Part shown: positions 1-8,713 of the stretch, in pieces
Layout: the number at the start of each line of letters is the position of its first letter
How positions within the stretch are numbered: the first letter of the stretch is position 1
Source: Colimorpha sp964483145
Lineage (GTDB): Bacteria; Bacteroidota; Bacteroidia; Bacteroidales; P3
DNA: 34,146 bases
Assembly: GCA_964483145.1 (NCBI GenBank)
Contig: CAZAAK010000017.1
Span: forward strand, 1-34,146
Direction of reading: 5' to 3'
Program-made: the position numbers and the translations under genes
The notes under the pieces: model-generated
The model's input: only the letters and a program-made list of their open reading frames with translations
Databases searched by the model: none
What the model was told of the DNA's origin: nothing

Positions 1-52
1 ATTTTTCTTTCTGCAACCTATGCGGTTGTCTAAAATTCCGGGAGTATTATAT
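1..52. repeat. Left arm of 52-bp terminal inverted repeat
   Basis: The first 52 bases are the exact reverse complement of the last 52 bases of the window; identity stops at base 53 (A here, G in the partner). The arm contains a small hairpin (CAACC, loop TATGC, GGTTG). Flanks beyond the match are unrelated, so this looks like the edge of a multi-copy element present in opposite orientations at the two ends, at which an assembly probably stopped. Nothing coding is visible from here to the terminator near 119. Confidence 0.9.
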
Positions 53-118
53 AAATAAAAATGTCCGAATCATGGAACAATAGCGGAATCAATTACTCAG
101 GTAACTGTTTTAAAAGCA

Positions 119-155
119 CGAGCGGAGCTCCTTCAAGGAAAAGGGGCTCCGCTCG
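119..155 (-). terminator. Intrinsic-type terminator after the DUF4301 gene
   Basis: A GC-rich hairpin with arms CGAGCGGAGC and GCTCCGCTCG, extended inward by three more pairs including one G-T, around an 11-nt A/G-rich loop. It lies about 30 bp downstream of the minus-strand DUF4301 stop codon. Read on the minus strand, a short T tract (GTGCTTTT) follows the stem after a small gap, so it is a reasonable but not perfect intrinsic terminator. Confidence 0.6.
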
Positions 156-185
156 GATTAGGTTGGGCGCATTCGGTGTTGGGGG

Positions 186-1733
186 CTAGGCTTCGAGGTG
201 TTCCTTCCGTAGGAGGTCGTTGACTGTCTTGACGGGATTGAAGGTGGCAAGGGGCACCTCAACGAAGACGGTATTCCAGTAGGCCATGGCGCCGTTCCAT
301 AAGCCGGGGAGCTCCTGCGACTTGAGAGTGAGGGCTCCTTTGGTTTTCTTGCTGATGAATCCGGTGTCGGGGTCGATATATTTGCGCAAGTCGAAATAAC
401 GTCCGCGATAGTTCTTGGTGGCACAAACCAAGTTGACAGGGTTGAAATGGGTGGCGCTGTTGAGAATGGCTTCTTGTGCCTTGTCCTTGCGGTTGATTTG
501 GGCAGTCTCTACAATCTGAAGGCTTTTGATTCCGCGGGTGTTGAGTGTGACGAATGGGCCGCCGCCGGGCTCGCCTTGGTTTTTTACCATGCCGCAGACG
601 CGCATGGGACGGTTGAGAAAATCGTGCAAGATGCTGATTTTTTGTTTATGGGCGGCATTGGCGTAGCTATTGGGGAGGACAATGTGCAGGCTACGCGTGG
701 CAAACTCTTCGATATCATTGAGCTGGGTGGGGTTAATCCCATTGTCAAGCATGCGGAGGTACTGGAAGGATTGTTGCTGCAAACTTAGGAGAAGTCCTGC
801 GAGGACCTTCTTGTAGACGATGGTGGTGTGCTTCATCCAATCGGGCACTACGTTGTCGATATTCTTAATAAAGATGATGTCGGCACGCTGCTCGTTGAGA
901 TTTTCAATGAGGGCACCGTGACCTCCGGGGCGGAAAACCAGTTTGCCATCACTATCGCGGATGGACTCGTTCTGCTCGTTGACAGCAATAATGTCGGTGT
1001 AGTGTTTCTGCTCGGAAAAGGTGATGCGAAGCTTGATATCGAAGTTCTGTTCGTAGAAAAGCTTTACTTCGGCCACCTTCTTACGAAAGAGGGTGTAGTG
1101 CTCGGGCGAGACGGTAAAATGGATGTTGACGGTGCCATCGCTTTGGCGGGCGTATTCAGCGCCTTCGACAATATGCTCCTCCAACGGGGTGCGCTGAGTG
1201 TGGCCATATCGGTGGAATTTGAGCAGGCCTTTGGGGAGGCTGCCATAACCCATATACTGCTCTTTGAGGAGAAAATTGATGACCGTGGAGAAATCGCCAC
1301 GGTCCATATAATCACCGAAATCGGCTTTGGACTTGGCCATGCATGCCACAAGGTCGTCAAAGAAGGCAAAGGAGCGGATATGCTCAAGAAATTCCTTGAC
1401 GGATGGGTATTCTTTGGAGATAGAGTAGTCGACACCGAAATAGGTCGCGGAGAAGGCGTAGAGGTCCTTGAACATACGGGTAGCTGCACCCGAAGCAGGA
1501 ACGAATTTGAGAATTTTTTTGCCTTCGAGGTGCTCCTGATAGAAGTTAGTGTATCTGTTGATGTCATCGTCCTGGAGGCGGAGGATGCTACCATCACCTA
1601 CAGTGGCGGCACTGATGAGAGACGCTTTGGGAAAACCATGGTGAAAATTGTCCAACTGGTGGTTTACATCGTCCGGCGTGAGCCCTAGGGAAGCCATTTG
1701 GGCAAGGTCGTTGTCGGTAAATTTTGTTGCCAT
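186..1733 (-). CDS. DUF4301 family protein, nucleotidyltransferase-like
   Basis: A 515-residue protein matching the full-length pattern of the DUF4301 family of Bacteroidota, which has no established function. Visible conserved blocks are KFVPASGAATRMFK near residues 76-89, RPGGHGALIENLN near 268-280 followed by KNIDN near 290, and a Gly-rich block GEPGGGPF near 387-394. The first block followed by PGGHG and an N-x-DN motif resembles the layout of sugar-nucleotide pyrophosphorylases (GT-A-like nucleotidyltransferases); that reading is inference. There is no signal peptide or membrane segment, so it is probably cytoplasmic. The start MATKFTDNDL fits the usual family N-terminus. It is followed by a terminator and preceded on the same strand by a lipoprotein gene 147 bp away. 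The antisense strand carries a long open frame that is a shadow. Confidence 0.85.
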   Translation of the reverse strand: MATKFTDNDLAQMASLGLTPDDVNHQLDNFHHGFPKASLISAATVGDGSILRLQDDDINRYTNFYQEHLEGKKILKFVPASGAATRMFKDLYAFSATYFGVDYSISKEYPSVKEFLEHIRSFAFFDDLVACMAKSKADFGDYMDRGDFSTVINFLLKEQYMGYGSLPKGLLKFHRYGHTQRTPLEEHIVEGAEYARQSDGTVNIHFTVSPEHYTLFRKKVAEVKLFYEQNFDIKLRITFSEQKHYTDIIAVNEQNESIRDSDGKLVFRPGGHGALIENLNEQRADIIFIKNIDNVVPDWMKHTTIVYKKVLAGLLLSLQQQSFQYLRMLDNGINPTQLNDIEEFATRSLHIVLPNSYANAAHKQKISILHDFLNRPMRVCGMVKNQGEPGGGPFVTLNTRGIKSLQIVETAQINRKDKAQEAILNSATHFNPVNLVCATKNYRGRYFDLRKYIDPDTGFISKKTKGALTLKSQELPGLWNGAMAYWNTVFVEVPLATFNPVKTVNDLLRKEHLEA

Positions 1734-1880
1734 AAATGATTAAAATACATCAAAAAAACAATTCTAATCTATTCTTAGCCCTTCGATAGTGCCAGAATAA
1801 ATTGGAATTGGTTAGGTCTAAACATAATGCGAAATAACAAATCTGGTATGACGCTTCGACCAGTATTGTTGTAGGCTGCC

Positions 1881-2330
1881 CTATTTGGTGATTTCTTGGA
1901 AATCGGCGCGGCCAAGGGTTCTGTCGCCAATGATTCTGACGGTTGTGGCGACGGTCTCGCTCTCCTTCAGACGGATGGATTTCTCGCCCTGGCGATAATA
2001 GTAGCGGTGGTTGAGGGTGTCGGGTTCGTCGATGCGGGCCACCACGGTGAAGATAGCGGGAGCAGCGAAGCGGGTCTGGTAGACGCCGGACTCGTTGCAC
2101 TGACCTGTGTCGGCGATTGTGCCGGCAACGGGGTTGGATGGGTCTGAGGGGTTATCTTTCACGTACTGAATCTTCACCCAAGCACCGGGAGCGGGCTTGT
2201 CTTCGTTCTTGGAATCGACCACAGTGACATCGATGTAGCACCAGGTATCTTTGTCGCAAGAGGTAATCAAGCAAGTTGACAATGCGCTGATTAACAGTGC
2301 GCCGATTAAAAGAAAACTTTTTTTCTTCAT
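1881..2330 (-). CDS. Small exported lipoprotein, function unknown
   Basis: A 149-residue protein with a Lys-rich N-terminus, a hydrophobic stretch and a lipobox ending ITSC, with Cys25 as the predicted acylation site. The residues after the Cys are DKD, which would not obviously mark it for surface export under known Bacteroidota lipoprotein export signals. The mature part (DVTVVDSKNEDKPAPGAWVK onward, with alternating hydrophobic residues and a later VFTVVAR-like strand pattern) looks like one small beta-sandwich of the carboxypeptidase-regulatory or transthyretin-like type; this is inference. It is transcribed away from the cyclophilin gene, sharing a 78-bp AT-rich intergenic region. I do not recognise a named family. 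Confidence 0.75.
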   Translation of the reverse strand: MKKKSFLLIGALLISALSTCLITSCDKDTWCYIDVTVVDSKNEDKPAPGAWVKIQYVKDNPSDPSNPVAGTIADTGQCNESGVYQTRFAAPAIFTVVARIDEPDTLNHRYYYRQGEKSIRLKESETVATTVRIIGDRTLGRADFQEITK

Positions 2331-2371
2331 AAAAAATCGTTTATTTTTGTGCTTATATGAATTTTTTTGAC

Positions 2372-2379
2372 TAATTTTG
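2372..2379 (+). promoter_or_regulatory. Candidate -7 box for the cyclophilin gene
   Basis: TAATTTTG matches the Bacteroidota -7 consensus TAnnTTTG, about 30 bp before the chosen start codon. A TTTTTG at 2344-2349 could act as the -33 element, though the spacing of 22 bp is slightly long. Confidence 0.5.
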
Positions 2380-2408
2380 CAGTTGCAAAAATAATAAAAA
2401 ATCGTGGT

Positions 2409-3116
2409 ATGTCGACAAAAAAAATTGCTTTTTTACTCGTTTTTCTATCTTTTTTCTTTAGTATCTTTGCACAGAATGTTGATAAACAGAATCTAAACAA
2501 CGAGAAGATTTTTTATGTCAAGATAGAGACTTCCTATGGTGAAATGGTGGTAAAACTGTACAACGAAACCCCTAAGCACCGTGATAATTTCCTAAAGTTG
2601 GTGAAGGACGGCACTTATGACGGTCTGCTGTTTCACCGTGTGATAAAGGAGTTCATGATTCAGGGTGGTGACCCTAATTCGCGGACAGCCAGCAAAGGAC
2701 AGATGTTAGGAGATGGCGAGTTGGGTTATACTATCCCCGCTGAATTTGTTCCGGGTTTGTACCATAAAAAGGGGGCTCTGGCAGCAGCCCGGCAGGCCGA
2801 CCAGGTGAATCCTAAAAAAGAATCCTCGTCCTGCCAATTCTATATTGTGCAAGGCAACAAATGGGATGCGGACCGTTTGGCGATGGTGCAGGAGCGTATG
2901 GGGAAGAACTTTACAGATGAGCAGGCCCAAACTTATGCCACTTTGGGCGGCACCCCGTTTTTGGACGGTGACTACACTGTTTTTGGTGAGGTGGTGGAAG
3001 GTTTGGATGTAATTGACAAGATTGCTGCGGTACAGACTGATAGGAATGACCGTCCGCTAGAGGACGTGAAGATGAAGATGACCGTGCTGAAAAGGTATAG
3101 ACCTGCTGCTAAGTAG
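2409..3116 (+). CDS. Exported peptidyl-prolyl cis-trans isomerase, cyclophilin type
   Basis: A cyclophilin-type proline isomerase of 235 residues that would assist folding of exported proteins in the periplasm. The ATG at 2409 is preferred over an upstream ATG at 2367 because it gives a clean signal peptide (MSTKKIAFLLVFLSFFFSIF, then AQ), and because the upstream ATG lies inside the probable promoter. Cyclophilin motifs are visible: FHRVIKEFMIQGGDP (catalytic Arg and PPIase core), SSCQFYIVQG, and FGEVVEGLDVIDKIA near the end. An insertion of about 30 residues rich in charged residues sits between the FYIVQG and FLDGDYTVFG strands, as in many Bacteroidota cyclophilins. Its upstream neighbour is a divergent lipoprotein; pheS follows 144 bp downstream in a gap with no other recognisable feature. 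Confidence 0.9.
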   Translation: MSTKKIAFLLVFLSFFFSIFAQNVDKQNLNNEKIFYVKIETSYGEMVVKLYNETPKHRDNFLKLVKDGTYDGLLFHRVIKEFMIQGGDPNSRTASKGQMLGDGELGYTIPAEFVPGLYHKKGALAAARQADQVNPKKESSSCQFYIVQGNKWDADRLAMVQERMGKNFTDEQAQTYATLGGTPFLDGDYTVFGEVVEGLDVIDKIAAVQTDRNDRPLEDVKMKMTVLKRYRPAAK

Positions 3117-3260
3117 ACCGAAGGTGTAAGCAGGAGGTTGGTCGTGAGCAGTGGCGGTCCGAGTGAGTGTAATTTGGGAAGTGTGACCGAGCGCTCAAGA
3201 TTCGTGAGGCCGACCGAAATATTTATGATTTACTGGAAATTAAGTGATTAAATATACATA

Positions 3261-4310
3261 ATGAACCCTTTGAAAGATAAAATTCAAGCCTATATCGAGG
3301 ATATTCAGGCAACTAGTATCGAAAAGTTCCAAGACCGAGCTGCGGAGGTTGAGATGTTCCGCGTAAAATATCTGGGAAAGAAAGGAATAATCAACGACCT
3401 TTTTGAACAGTTCAAGGCTGTACCCAACGAGGAGAAGAAAGACTTGGGGATGATCCTCAACAAGCTGAAAACCACTGCAATGGATAAGATTGAGGAGTTC
3501 AAGAATTTTGTAGAGGAGCAGGAGGCCGAAGAACAGGTCCACGACCTCACTTTACCTGCCGAGTTTGTAGAGATGGGAAGCCGTCATGTGCTCTCGGTGG
3601 TGATGAACGAGATAACCGACATCTTTGCTCGGTTGGGTTTTACCGTTGCCGAGTCTGTTGAGATTGAGGATGACTGGCATCTTTTCTCCGCGTTGAATTT
3701 TCCGCCAGACCACCCAGCCCGCGACATGCAGGATACCTTTTTTGTGGAGAAAGAAGAGGGTAAACAGGATGTGGCCTTGCGTACGCATACCTCTTCTGTG
3801 CAGGTGCGTGTGATGGAAAATACCAAGCCCCCCATTCGCATCATTGCCCCAGGGCGGGTGTTTCGCAACGAAGCCATCAGCGCTCGGGCCCATTGCATCT
3901 TCCATCAAGTGGAGGCACTCTACGTGGACAAAAATGTGTCGTTTGCCGACTTGAAACAGACCTTGAACTATTTTGCAAAGGAGCTCTTTGGCGAGCAAAC
4001 CCAAATTCGGTTGCGTCCTTCCTACTTTCCTTTTACCGAACCCTCGGCCGAGATGGACATCTCTTGCAGCGTGTGTGGCGGCAAGGGCTGCAACATCTGC
4101 AAGGGAACGGGTTGGCTAGAGATTCTTGGATGTGGCATGATTGACCCCAATGTGCTACAGGCTTGCGGGATAGACCCAAATGAGTATTCTGGCTTTGCCC
4201 TTGGTATGGGCGTGGAACGTATGGCGATGCTGAAGTATCAGATCCGCGACTTGCGACTTTACTTTGAGAACGACCTCCGCTTCTTGAAGCAGTTTGAGGC
4301 CATTATATAG
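3261..4310 (+). CDS. pheS: Phenylalanyl-tRNA synthetase alpha subunit
   Basis: The catalytic alpha subunit of PheRS, which charges tRNA-Phe as an alpha2-beta2 enzyme with PheT. The 349 residues show an N-terminal coiled-coil arm (about 1-95), the class II motif 2 region with FRNEAISARAHCIFHQVE near 201, and motif 3 GFALGMGVERMAML near 310. Between them is SCSVCGGKGCNICKGTGW near 267-284, a pair of C-x2-C knuckles likely to bind zinc; this insertion is common in PheS of Bacteroidota. pheT is not adjacent, which is usual in this phylum where the two subunits are often unlinked. folB begins 12 bp after the stop codon, so the two are probably co-transcribed. Confidence 0.97.
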   Translation: MNPLKDKIQAYIEDIQATSIEKFQDRAAEVEMFRVKYLGKKGIINDLFEQFKAVPNEEKKDLGMILNKLKTTAMDKIEEFKNFVEEQEAEEQVHDLTLPAEFVEMGSRHVLSVVMNEITDIFARLGFTVAESVEIEDDWHLFSALNFPPDHPARDMQDTFFVEKEEGKQDVALRTHTSSVQVRVMENTKPPIRIIAPGRVFRNEAISARAHCIFHQVEALYVDKNVSFADLKQTLNYFAKELFGEQTQIRLRPSYFPFTEPSAEMDISCSVCGGKGCNICKGTGWLEILGCGMIDPNVLQACGIDPNEYSGFALGMGVERMAMLKYQIRDLRLYFENDLRFLKQFEAII

Positions 4311-4322
4311 TGGCGTTTTTTT

Positions 4323-4691
4323 ATGGGAGTTGTTAGGCTTAATGGGATGCATTTCTATGCCTATCATGGTTGTCTTGCTGAAGAGCAGAGGATAGGTACG
4401 TATTTCACTGTTGATGTTGCGTTTGAGACCGATACGTCCCGAGCGCAACAGAGTGACAATATTGACCACACGGTAAGTTATCTAGATGTATATCACACCA
4501 TTAGTGGTGTAATGTCGGCTCCCTCGCATTTACTAGAGCATGTGGGCGATAGGATAGGAGAGTCTATCCTGAAGGAATATCCGGCCATAGATAGGGTGAA
4601 AGTGAGCGTGTCGAAAATGAATCCTCCTCTGGGTGGTCAGTTGGATTCCGTGACGGTGGAGATTGTAAAAGACCGTTCTCAAGTGGACTGA
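4323..4691 (+). CDS. folB: Dihydroneopterin aldolase
   Basis: FolB cleaves 7,8-dihydroneopterin to 6-hydroxymethyl-dihydropterin and glycolaldehyde in folate synthesis. At 122 residues it has the usual family length. Visible family features are FYAYHGCLAEEQRIG near 11-25 (with the substrate-binding Glu region), DYxxVY-like SYLDVYHTISG near 52, HLLEHVGDRIGESIL near 68, and the SKMNPPLGG segment near 97 carrying the conserved Lys and Pro pair. It starts 12 bp after the pheS stop, with no promoter visible between them, so it likely depends on pheS transcription. A small hairpin follows directly. Confidence 0.95.
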   Translation: MGVVRLNGMHFYAYHGCLAEEQRIGTYFTVDVAFETDTSRAQQSDNIDHTVSYLDVYHTISGVMSAPSHLLEHVGDRIGESILKEYPAIDRVKVSVSKMNPPLGGQLDSVTVEIVKDRSQVD

Positions 4692-4698
4692 ACAATCT

Positions 4699-4719
4699 AG
4701 ACTTCCCTAAGAGAAGTCT
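4699..4719 (+). terminator. Weak hairpin after folB, possible terminator
   Basis: A 7-bp perfect stem AGACTTC/GAAGTCT with a 7-nt loop, eight bases after the folB stop. Only two T residues follow the stem, so termination here is uncertain. Confidence 0.35.
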
Positions 4720-5064
4720 TTGGAATTGACTATTTTGTGACTTGATGTGCAGTGTGTTGCTGGTTCCGGCAAGAGGCTGCATTGGGCTTTGTCGACCTAT
4801 TTCGGATGGTTGGGCTGTGATGTTGGTGAAATGTGTTTGTTGCATCAAAAAGACTATGGCTTGAGATTTTGCACAGGAAGATTGGTCGGGTGGGCTCGAT
4901 GGGTGAAAAGGTGAATGGTTTACGGTGTGGTGTGAGCGCTTTCTAGGAGCTTATAATTATTGACGTTCAGTACATTGCATTGCGGCCAAAGATGACGTAG
5001 AAATGCTGTGTGTGAACAAGCGGTTTTATTTTTCTGAAAAAATGCGCCTTTTTTGGAGAAGATG
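4720..5064. other. Gene-free stretch between folB and secDF
   Basis: About 345 bp without a credible coding region. Short open frames on the minus strand at both sides lack a family match or start context and overlap folB or secDF. The plus strand is G/T-rich (for example around 4740-4920). I see no tRNA or known RNA family and no strong hairpin. It could be a decayed gene or carry an unrecognised small RNA. Confidence 0.5.
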
Positions 5065-5094
5065 TTGCTGAGTCGATAAATTTTCCTATCTTTG
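5065..5094 (+). promoter_or_regulatory. Promoter of the secDF operon
   Basis: TTG at 5065-5067 and TATCTTTG at 5087-5094 match the Bacteroidota -33 (TTTG) and -7 (TAnnTTTG) elements with 19 bp between them. Transcription would start some 40 bp before the secDF ATG. Confidence 0.7.
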
Positions 5095-5141
5095 CATGCT
5101 CAAAAAGTGTAAAAACTAAAATAAAACTAATTACGTAAGAT

Positions 5142-8100
5142 ATGCAGAATAAAGGACTTATCAGATTTCTTACATGGGCTTTTGTTCTTGTCTGTTTGTA
5201 CCAATTGTCGTTCACAGTTGTTACGAACACTGTTGAGAAGCGCGCTAGAGCCAACGCCGAAGCCTATGTTCAGAGTTCAGCAACACAAAACTGGATTGAC
5301 CGCAAAGCTCATGGCGATGCGAATCTTGCCCAAACATTGAAAGACTCCCTCCAGGTTGCCCGCGAATCACAATACCTTGATTCAATGGCTAGTGAGAAGG
5401 TTTTCTTTGGTGCTACTTACCGTTATTGCCAGGCTAGGGAGATTAATCTTGGTCTTGACTTGAAGGGCGGTATGAACGTTATGTTGGAAGTTTCGACAGT
5501 TGATGTTGTTCGTGCACTCGCGGGTCATACCGAAGATTCCACTTTCAATAAGGCTATTGAAATGGCTGTGGCAAAGCAGAAGTCGACTACCAATCGCGAC
5601 TTTGTCTCTCTGTTTTATGAGGCCATTACCGAGATAGACCCCGATGTTCAGTTAGCTTCCTATTTCAATACGCAATTGCGCGACAGAGTTAAGCTGAATG
5701 ACAACAACGATGCCGTTATCAAGGTGGTTAAGGAAGAGGCTGCCAGTGCCTATGACCGCACATATGAGATTCTTCGTCAGCGCATAGATAAGTTTGGTGT
5801 TGCCCAGCCCACTATTCAGCAGCTTCGTGCTTCGGAACGTATCCTTGTTGAGATGCCTGGTGTAAAGGATCCTCAACGTGTGCGTAAGCTTCTTCAGGGT
5901 ACCGCTCAATTGGAGTTTTGGCTGACTTACGACAATGCCACAGAGGGATACCCCATGTTGGAAAAAGTCGATACCTACATTGCATCCATTGGTGGTATAG
6001 GCAGTATGGTTGAAGAGGCTGAAGAGGCTGTTGATACCGTCGCGGTAGACACCGTTGGAGCCAGCGAAACTGCCGCTGGCGGTGACTCTTTGTTGAATAC
6101 CTTGGGTATTGACGGGAGTGAGGCTTCCGAGGGCATGGAGAATCTGTCCAAGGAGCATCCGCTCTTCAATCTTCTGCAGCCTTATGCTGACCAAAGCAGA
6201 GGCCTTTATCCAGGTCCCGTTGTTGGTCTTGCCCAAGGTAAGAACCGCGATGAAATTACCCGTTTAATTAATTATGCTTTCGAGAAGAAAGTTATCGATA
6301 GCCGCACTGTCAAGTTCCTTTGGGCCGCTAAGCCGATGAACGACGATGGTTCCGACATCTATCAGCTCTTTGCCATTCGCATCAACACCCGTGACGGTTC
6401 TGCACTGCTAGACGGTGGGGTGATTACTGATGCCCGTCAGGACTACAACCAAACAGGTGGCAATGAAATATCCATGACAATGAATAGCGAGGGCGCGCGT
6501 GAGTGGAAACGAATCACTGGTGAGAATGTGGGTAACTGCATTGCCATTGTGCTTGACGACCTCGTTTATTCTGCCCCTGTGGTCAACGGAGAAATTGCTG
6601 GCGGTCGGTCTTCCATTACGGGCGACTTTACGTTGGAAGAGGCCAAAGACTTGGCCAATATTCTAAAGTCCGGTAAACTCCCCGCCCCTGCCGTTATTGT
6701 CCAAGAAGCGGTTGTTGGCCCGTCTTTGGGTCAGGAAGCTATCCAAAAAGGACTTATCTCCTTTATCCTAGCCTTCGTTATCGTTCTTGTTTACATGGTC
6801 TTCTTCTACAATCGCGGTGGTTGGTTTTCTGTTATTGCCCTTATCACAAATATTTTCCTTCTAATGGGTGTGCTTGCTTCGGTAGGTGCTGTCCTTACGA
6901 TGCCAGGTATTGCCGGCATTGTGTTAACGTTGGCTATGGCTGTTGACGGAAACGTCATTATATATGAGCGTATCAAGGAGGAGCTCCGAGCCGGTTGCAG
7001 TTTGGCCAATGCAGTTGATGCAGGTTTCAAAAATGCTTATTCCGCCATTATCGATGGTCAGGTAACCACCTTCCTGATGGGTATCGTTCTCGTATTGTTT
7101 GGTTCGGGTCCTGTCCAAGGTTTCGCAGTTACCCTTTGTATAGGTATTCTTACATCACTTTTCACTTCCATCTTTATCACCCGTCTTTGCATCGACTGGA
7201 TGATGAACCACAAAAAGAAGGTCAATTTTTCTTTCCCGTTCTCAGAAAATTTCATGCAGAATGTGCATGTTGATTTCATTGGAAAACGAAAAATCTTCTA
7301 TACCATCGCCATTACTGCTATCGTAATTTGTCTTGTTGGTATTATGGTTCGTGGGCTTAACCGTGGTATTGATTTTACTGGCGGCCGTACCTATGTAGTT
7401 CGTTTTGACCAGCCTGTTAATGCTGTTGAGGTCCGTTCCGCTCTTGAACAGGAGTTTGGAGAAGCACCTGAGGTGAAGACTTATGGTCCGTCCTCACAGT
7501 TGAAAATTACCACCAAATACAAGGTCAATGAGGATGGTGAGGCAGTGAACAACGAGATTGTGAGCAAACTCTATGGTGCAGTCAAGGGATTTTTCTCCAG
7601 CGAGATTAGCGAGAAGGAGTTTCGTAGCACAGAAACCAATCCTTTGGGCATTATCCAATCGGAGCAAGTAGGTGCGACGGTCGCAAACGATTTGGTGCGC
7701 AACGCTATTCTGGCTGTTATCGGGGGATTGGTTGTTATGTTCCTCTACATCCTGATTCGTTTCAAGAACTGGCGTTTCGGTTTGGGTAGTGTTTCAGCCC
7801 TGATTCACGATACCATTCTTGTAATTGGTATGTTTGCCCTGTTCCATGGCATCTTCCCGTTCAACATGGATGTTGACCAGTCGTTCATCGCAGCCGTACT
7901 GACGGTCATTGGCTACTCGATCAATGCTACTGTAGTTATTTTCGACCGTATCCGTGAGAACCGCAAAGAATACCCCAAGCGTGCTTTGAAAGTACAGATG
8001 AACGATTCCATTAATGCCACATTGGCCCGTACAATCAATACGAGTGGTAGCACGTTCTTTACCTTGTTGATGATGTTCATCTTCGGAGGTGAGGTTATCC

Positions 8101-8225
8101 GTGGATTTGTTTTTGCAATTCTCGTTGGTGTTTTGGTTGGTACCTTCTCATCGGTGTGCATTGCATGCTCCATTGTCTATGATGTTTCTCGGTCTGAGCG
8201 CACGAAACTCGAAGCCAAGAAATAG
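5142..8225 (+). CDS. secDF: Protein translocase subunit SecDF (fused)
   Basis: A natural fusion of SecD and SecF (1027 residues), the membrane subunits that use the proton gradient to pull proteins through SecYEG into the periplasm. The N-terminal membrane segment (about 7-25) is followed by LGLDLKGGMNVMLEV near 101-115, the large periplasmic P1 domain, and a low-complexity acidic/Ala-rich insertion near 286-336 typical of Bacteroidota SecDF. The SecD membrane bundle occupies about 535-690, with AMAVDGNVIIYERIKEEL containing the proton-path Asp. SecF begins near 714, with GIDFTGGRTYVVRF near 741 and IGYSINATVVIFDRIREN near 922. It heads a run of five genes with gaps of only 22-35 bp. Confidence 0.98.
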   Translation: MQNKGLIRFLTWAFVLVCLYQLSFTVVTNTVEKRARANAEAYVQSSATQNWIDRKAHGDANLAQTLKDSLQVARESQYLDSMASEKVFFGATYRYCQAREINLGLDLKGGMNVMLEVSTVDVVRALAGHTEDSTFNKAIEMAVAKQKSTTNRDFVSLFYEAITEIDPDVQLASYFNTQLRDRVKLNDNNDAVIKVVKEEAASAYDRTYEILRQRIDKFGVAQPTIQQLRASERILVEMPGVKDPQRVRKLLQGTAQLEFWLTYDNATEGYPMLEKVDTYIASIGGIGSMVEEAEEAVDTVAVDTVGASETAAGGDSLLNTLGIDGSEASEGMENLSKEHPLFNLLQPYADQSRGLYPGPVVGLAQGKNRDEITRLINYAFEKKVIDSRTVKFLWAAKPMNDDGSDIYQLFAIRINTRDGSALLDGGVITDARQDYNQTGGNEISMTMNSEGAREWKRITGENVGNCIAIVLDDLVYSAPVVNGEIAGGRSSITGDFTLEEAKDLANILKSGKLPAPAVIVQEAVVGPSLGQEAIQKGLISFILAFVIVLVYMVFFYNRGGWFSVIALITNIFLLMGVLASVGAVLTMPGIAGIVLTLAMAVDGNVIIYERIKEELRAGCSLANAVDAGFKNAYSAIIDGQVTTFLMGIVLVLFGSGPVQGFAVTLCIGILTSLFTSIFITRLCIDWMMNHKKKVNFSFPFSENFMQNVHVDFIGKRKIFYTIAITAIVICLVGIMVRGLNRGIDFTGGRTYVVRFDQPVNAVEVRSALEQEFGEAPEVKTYGPSSQLKITTKYKVNEDGEAVNNEIVSKLYGAVKGFFSSEISEKEFRSTETNPLGIIQSEQVGATVANDLVRNAILAVIGGLVVMFLYILIRFKNWRFGLGSVSALIHDTILVIGMFALFHGIFPFNMDVDQSFIAAVLTVIGYSINATVVIFDRIRENRKEYPKRALKVQMNDSINATLARTINTSGSTFFTLLMMFIFGGEVIRGFVFAILVGVLVGTFSSVCIACSIVYDVSRSERTKLEAKK

Positions 8226-8260
8226 AGAATATAGTGGTAGAATAATCTGAAAAGGAAATT

Positions 8261-8686
8261 GTGAAAACGTTTCTTCTTATATTAGCAGTCATACTTTGGA
8301 TTGCCATCCGATCAAATACCGCCAAGACAAAGCGGAAAGTGGAGATGGACGAAACTGCCTCAGAGCCCTCCCAACCGAGTCGTAACTCGGTTAGGAGTGC
8401 TTTTGAGTCTCTCTTTGACGAAGATCAAGAGGTAGAGAATGCCGATTCGTATTTTGCGCAGGAGGAAGAAGTTGCGGATTCTTGCAGTTACGAAACGGTA
8501 GATGAACACGAGGCTGATCCGGTTTCTGACAAAGGAAGTTACAAGTCGGGCAGAAAAACTCATGTTGGGATTATAAAGGCTGAGGACGAAGTTTCGGTTC
8601 CGGATTTCGACCTTCGCAAGGCCGTCATCTATCAGACTATTCTTTCCAACAAGTATCTTGATGAGATGCATTCTACTGAAAATTAA
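8261..8686 (+). CDS. Small membrane-anchored acidic protein downstream of secDF
   Basis: A 141-residue protein with a GTG start, chosen because the residues that follow (KTFLLILAVILWIAI) form a single N-terminal membrane segment and no better start exists. The rest is strongly acidic and Ser/Glu-rich, probably disordered, and ends in FDLRKAVIYQTILSNKYLDE, a compact amphipathic tail. Similar short proteins ending in an FDLRKAVIY-type tail occur in Bacteroidales genomes from memory, without an assigned function. Lying 35 bp after secDF and 27 bp before the TonB-dependent receptor gene, it is probably in the same transcript. A role as an accessory to SecDF is possible but unproven. Confidence 0.8.
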   Translation: MKTFLLILAVILWIAIRSNTAKTKRKVEMDETASEPSQPSRNSVRSAFESLFDEDQEVENADSYFAQEEEVADSCSYETVDEHEADPVSDKGSYKSGRKTHVGIIKAEDEVSVPDFDLRKAVIYQTILSNKYLDEMHSTEN

Positions 8687-8713
8687 TTAATCCATTGTAG
8701 TAATAATACCTAA

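Noticed and set aside
828..1688. 286-codon open frame antisense to the DUF4301 gene
   Set aside because: The other strand encodes a clear DUF4301 protein with conserved motifs; this frame has none.
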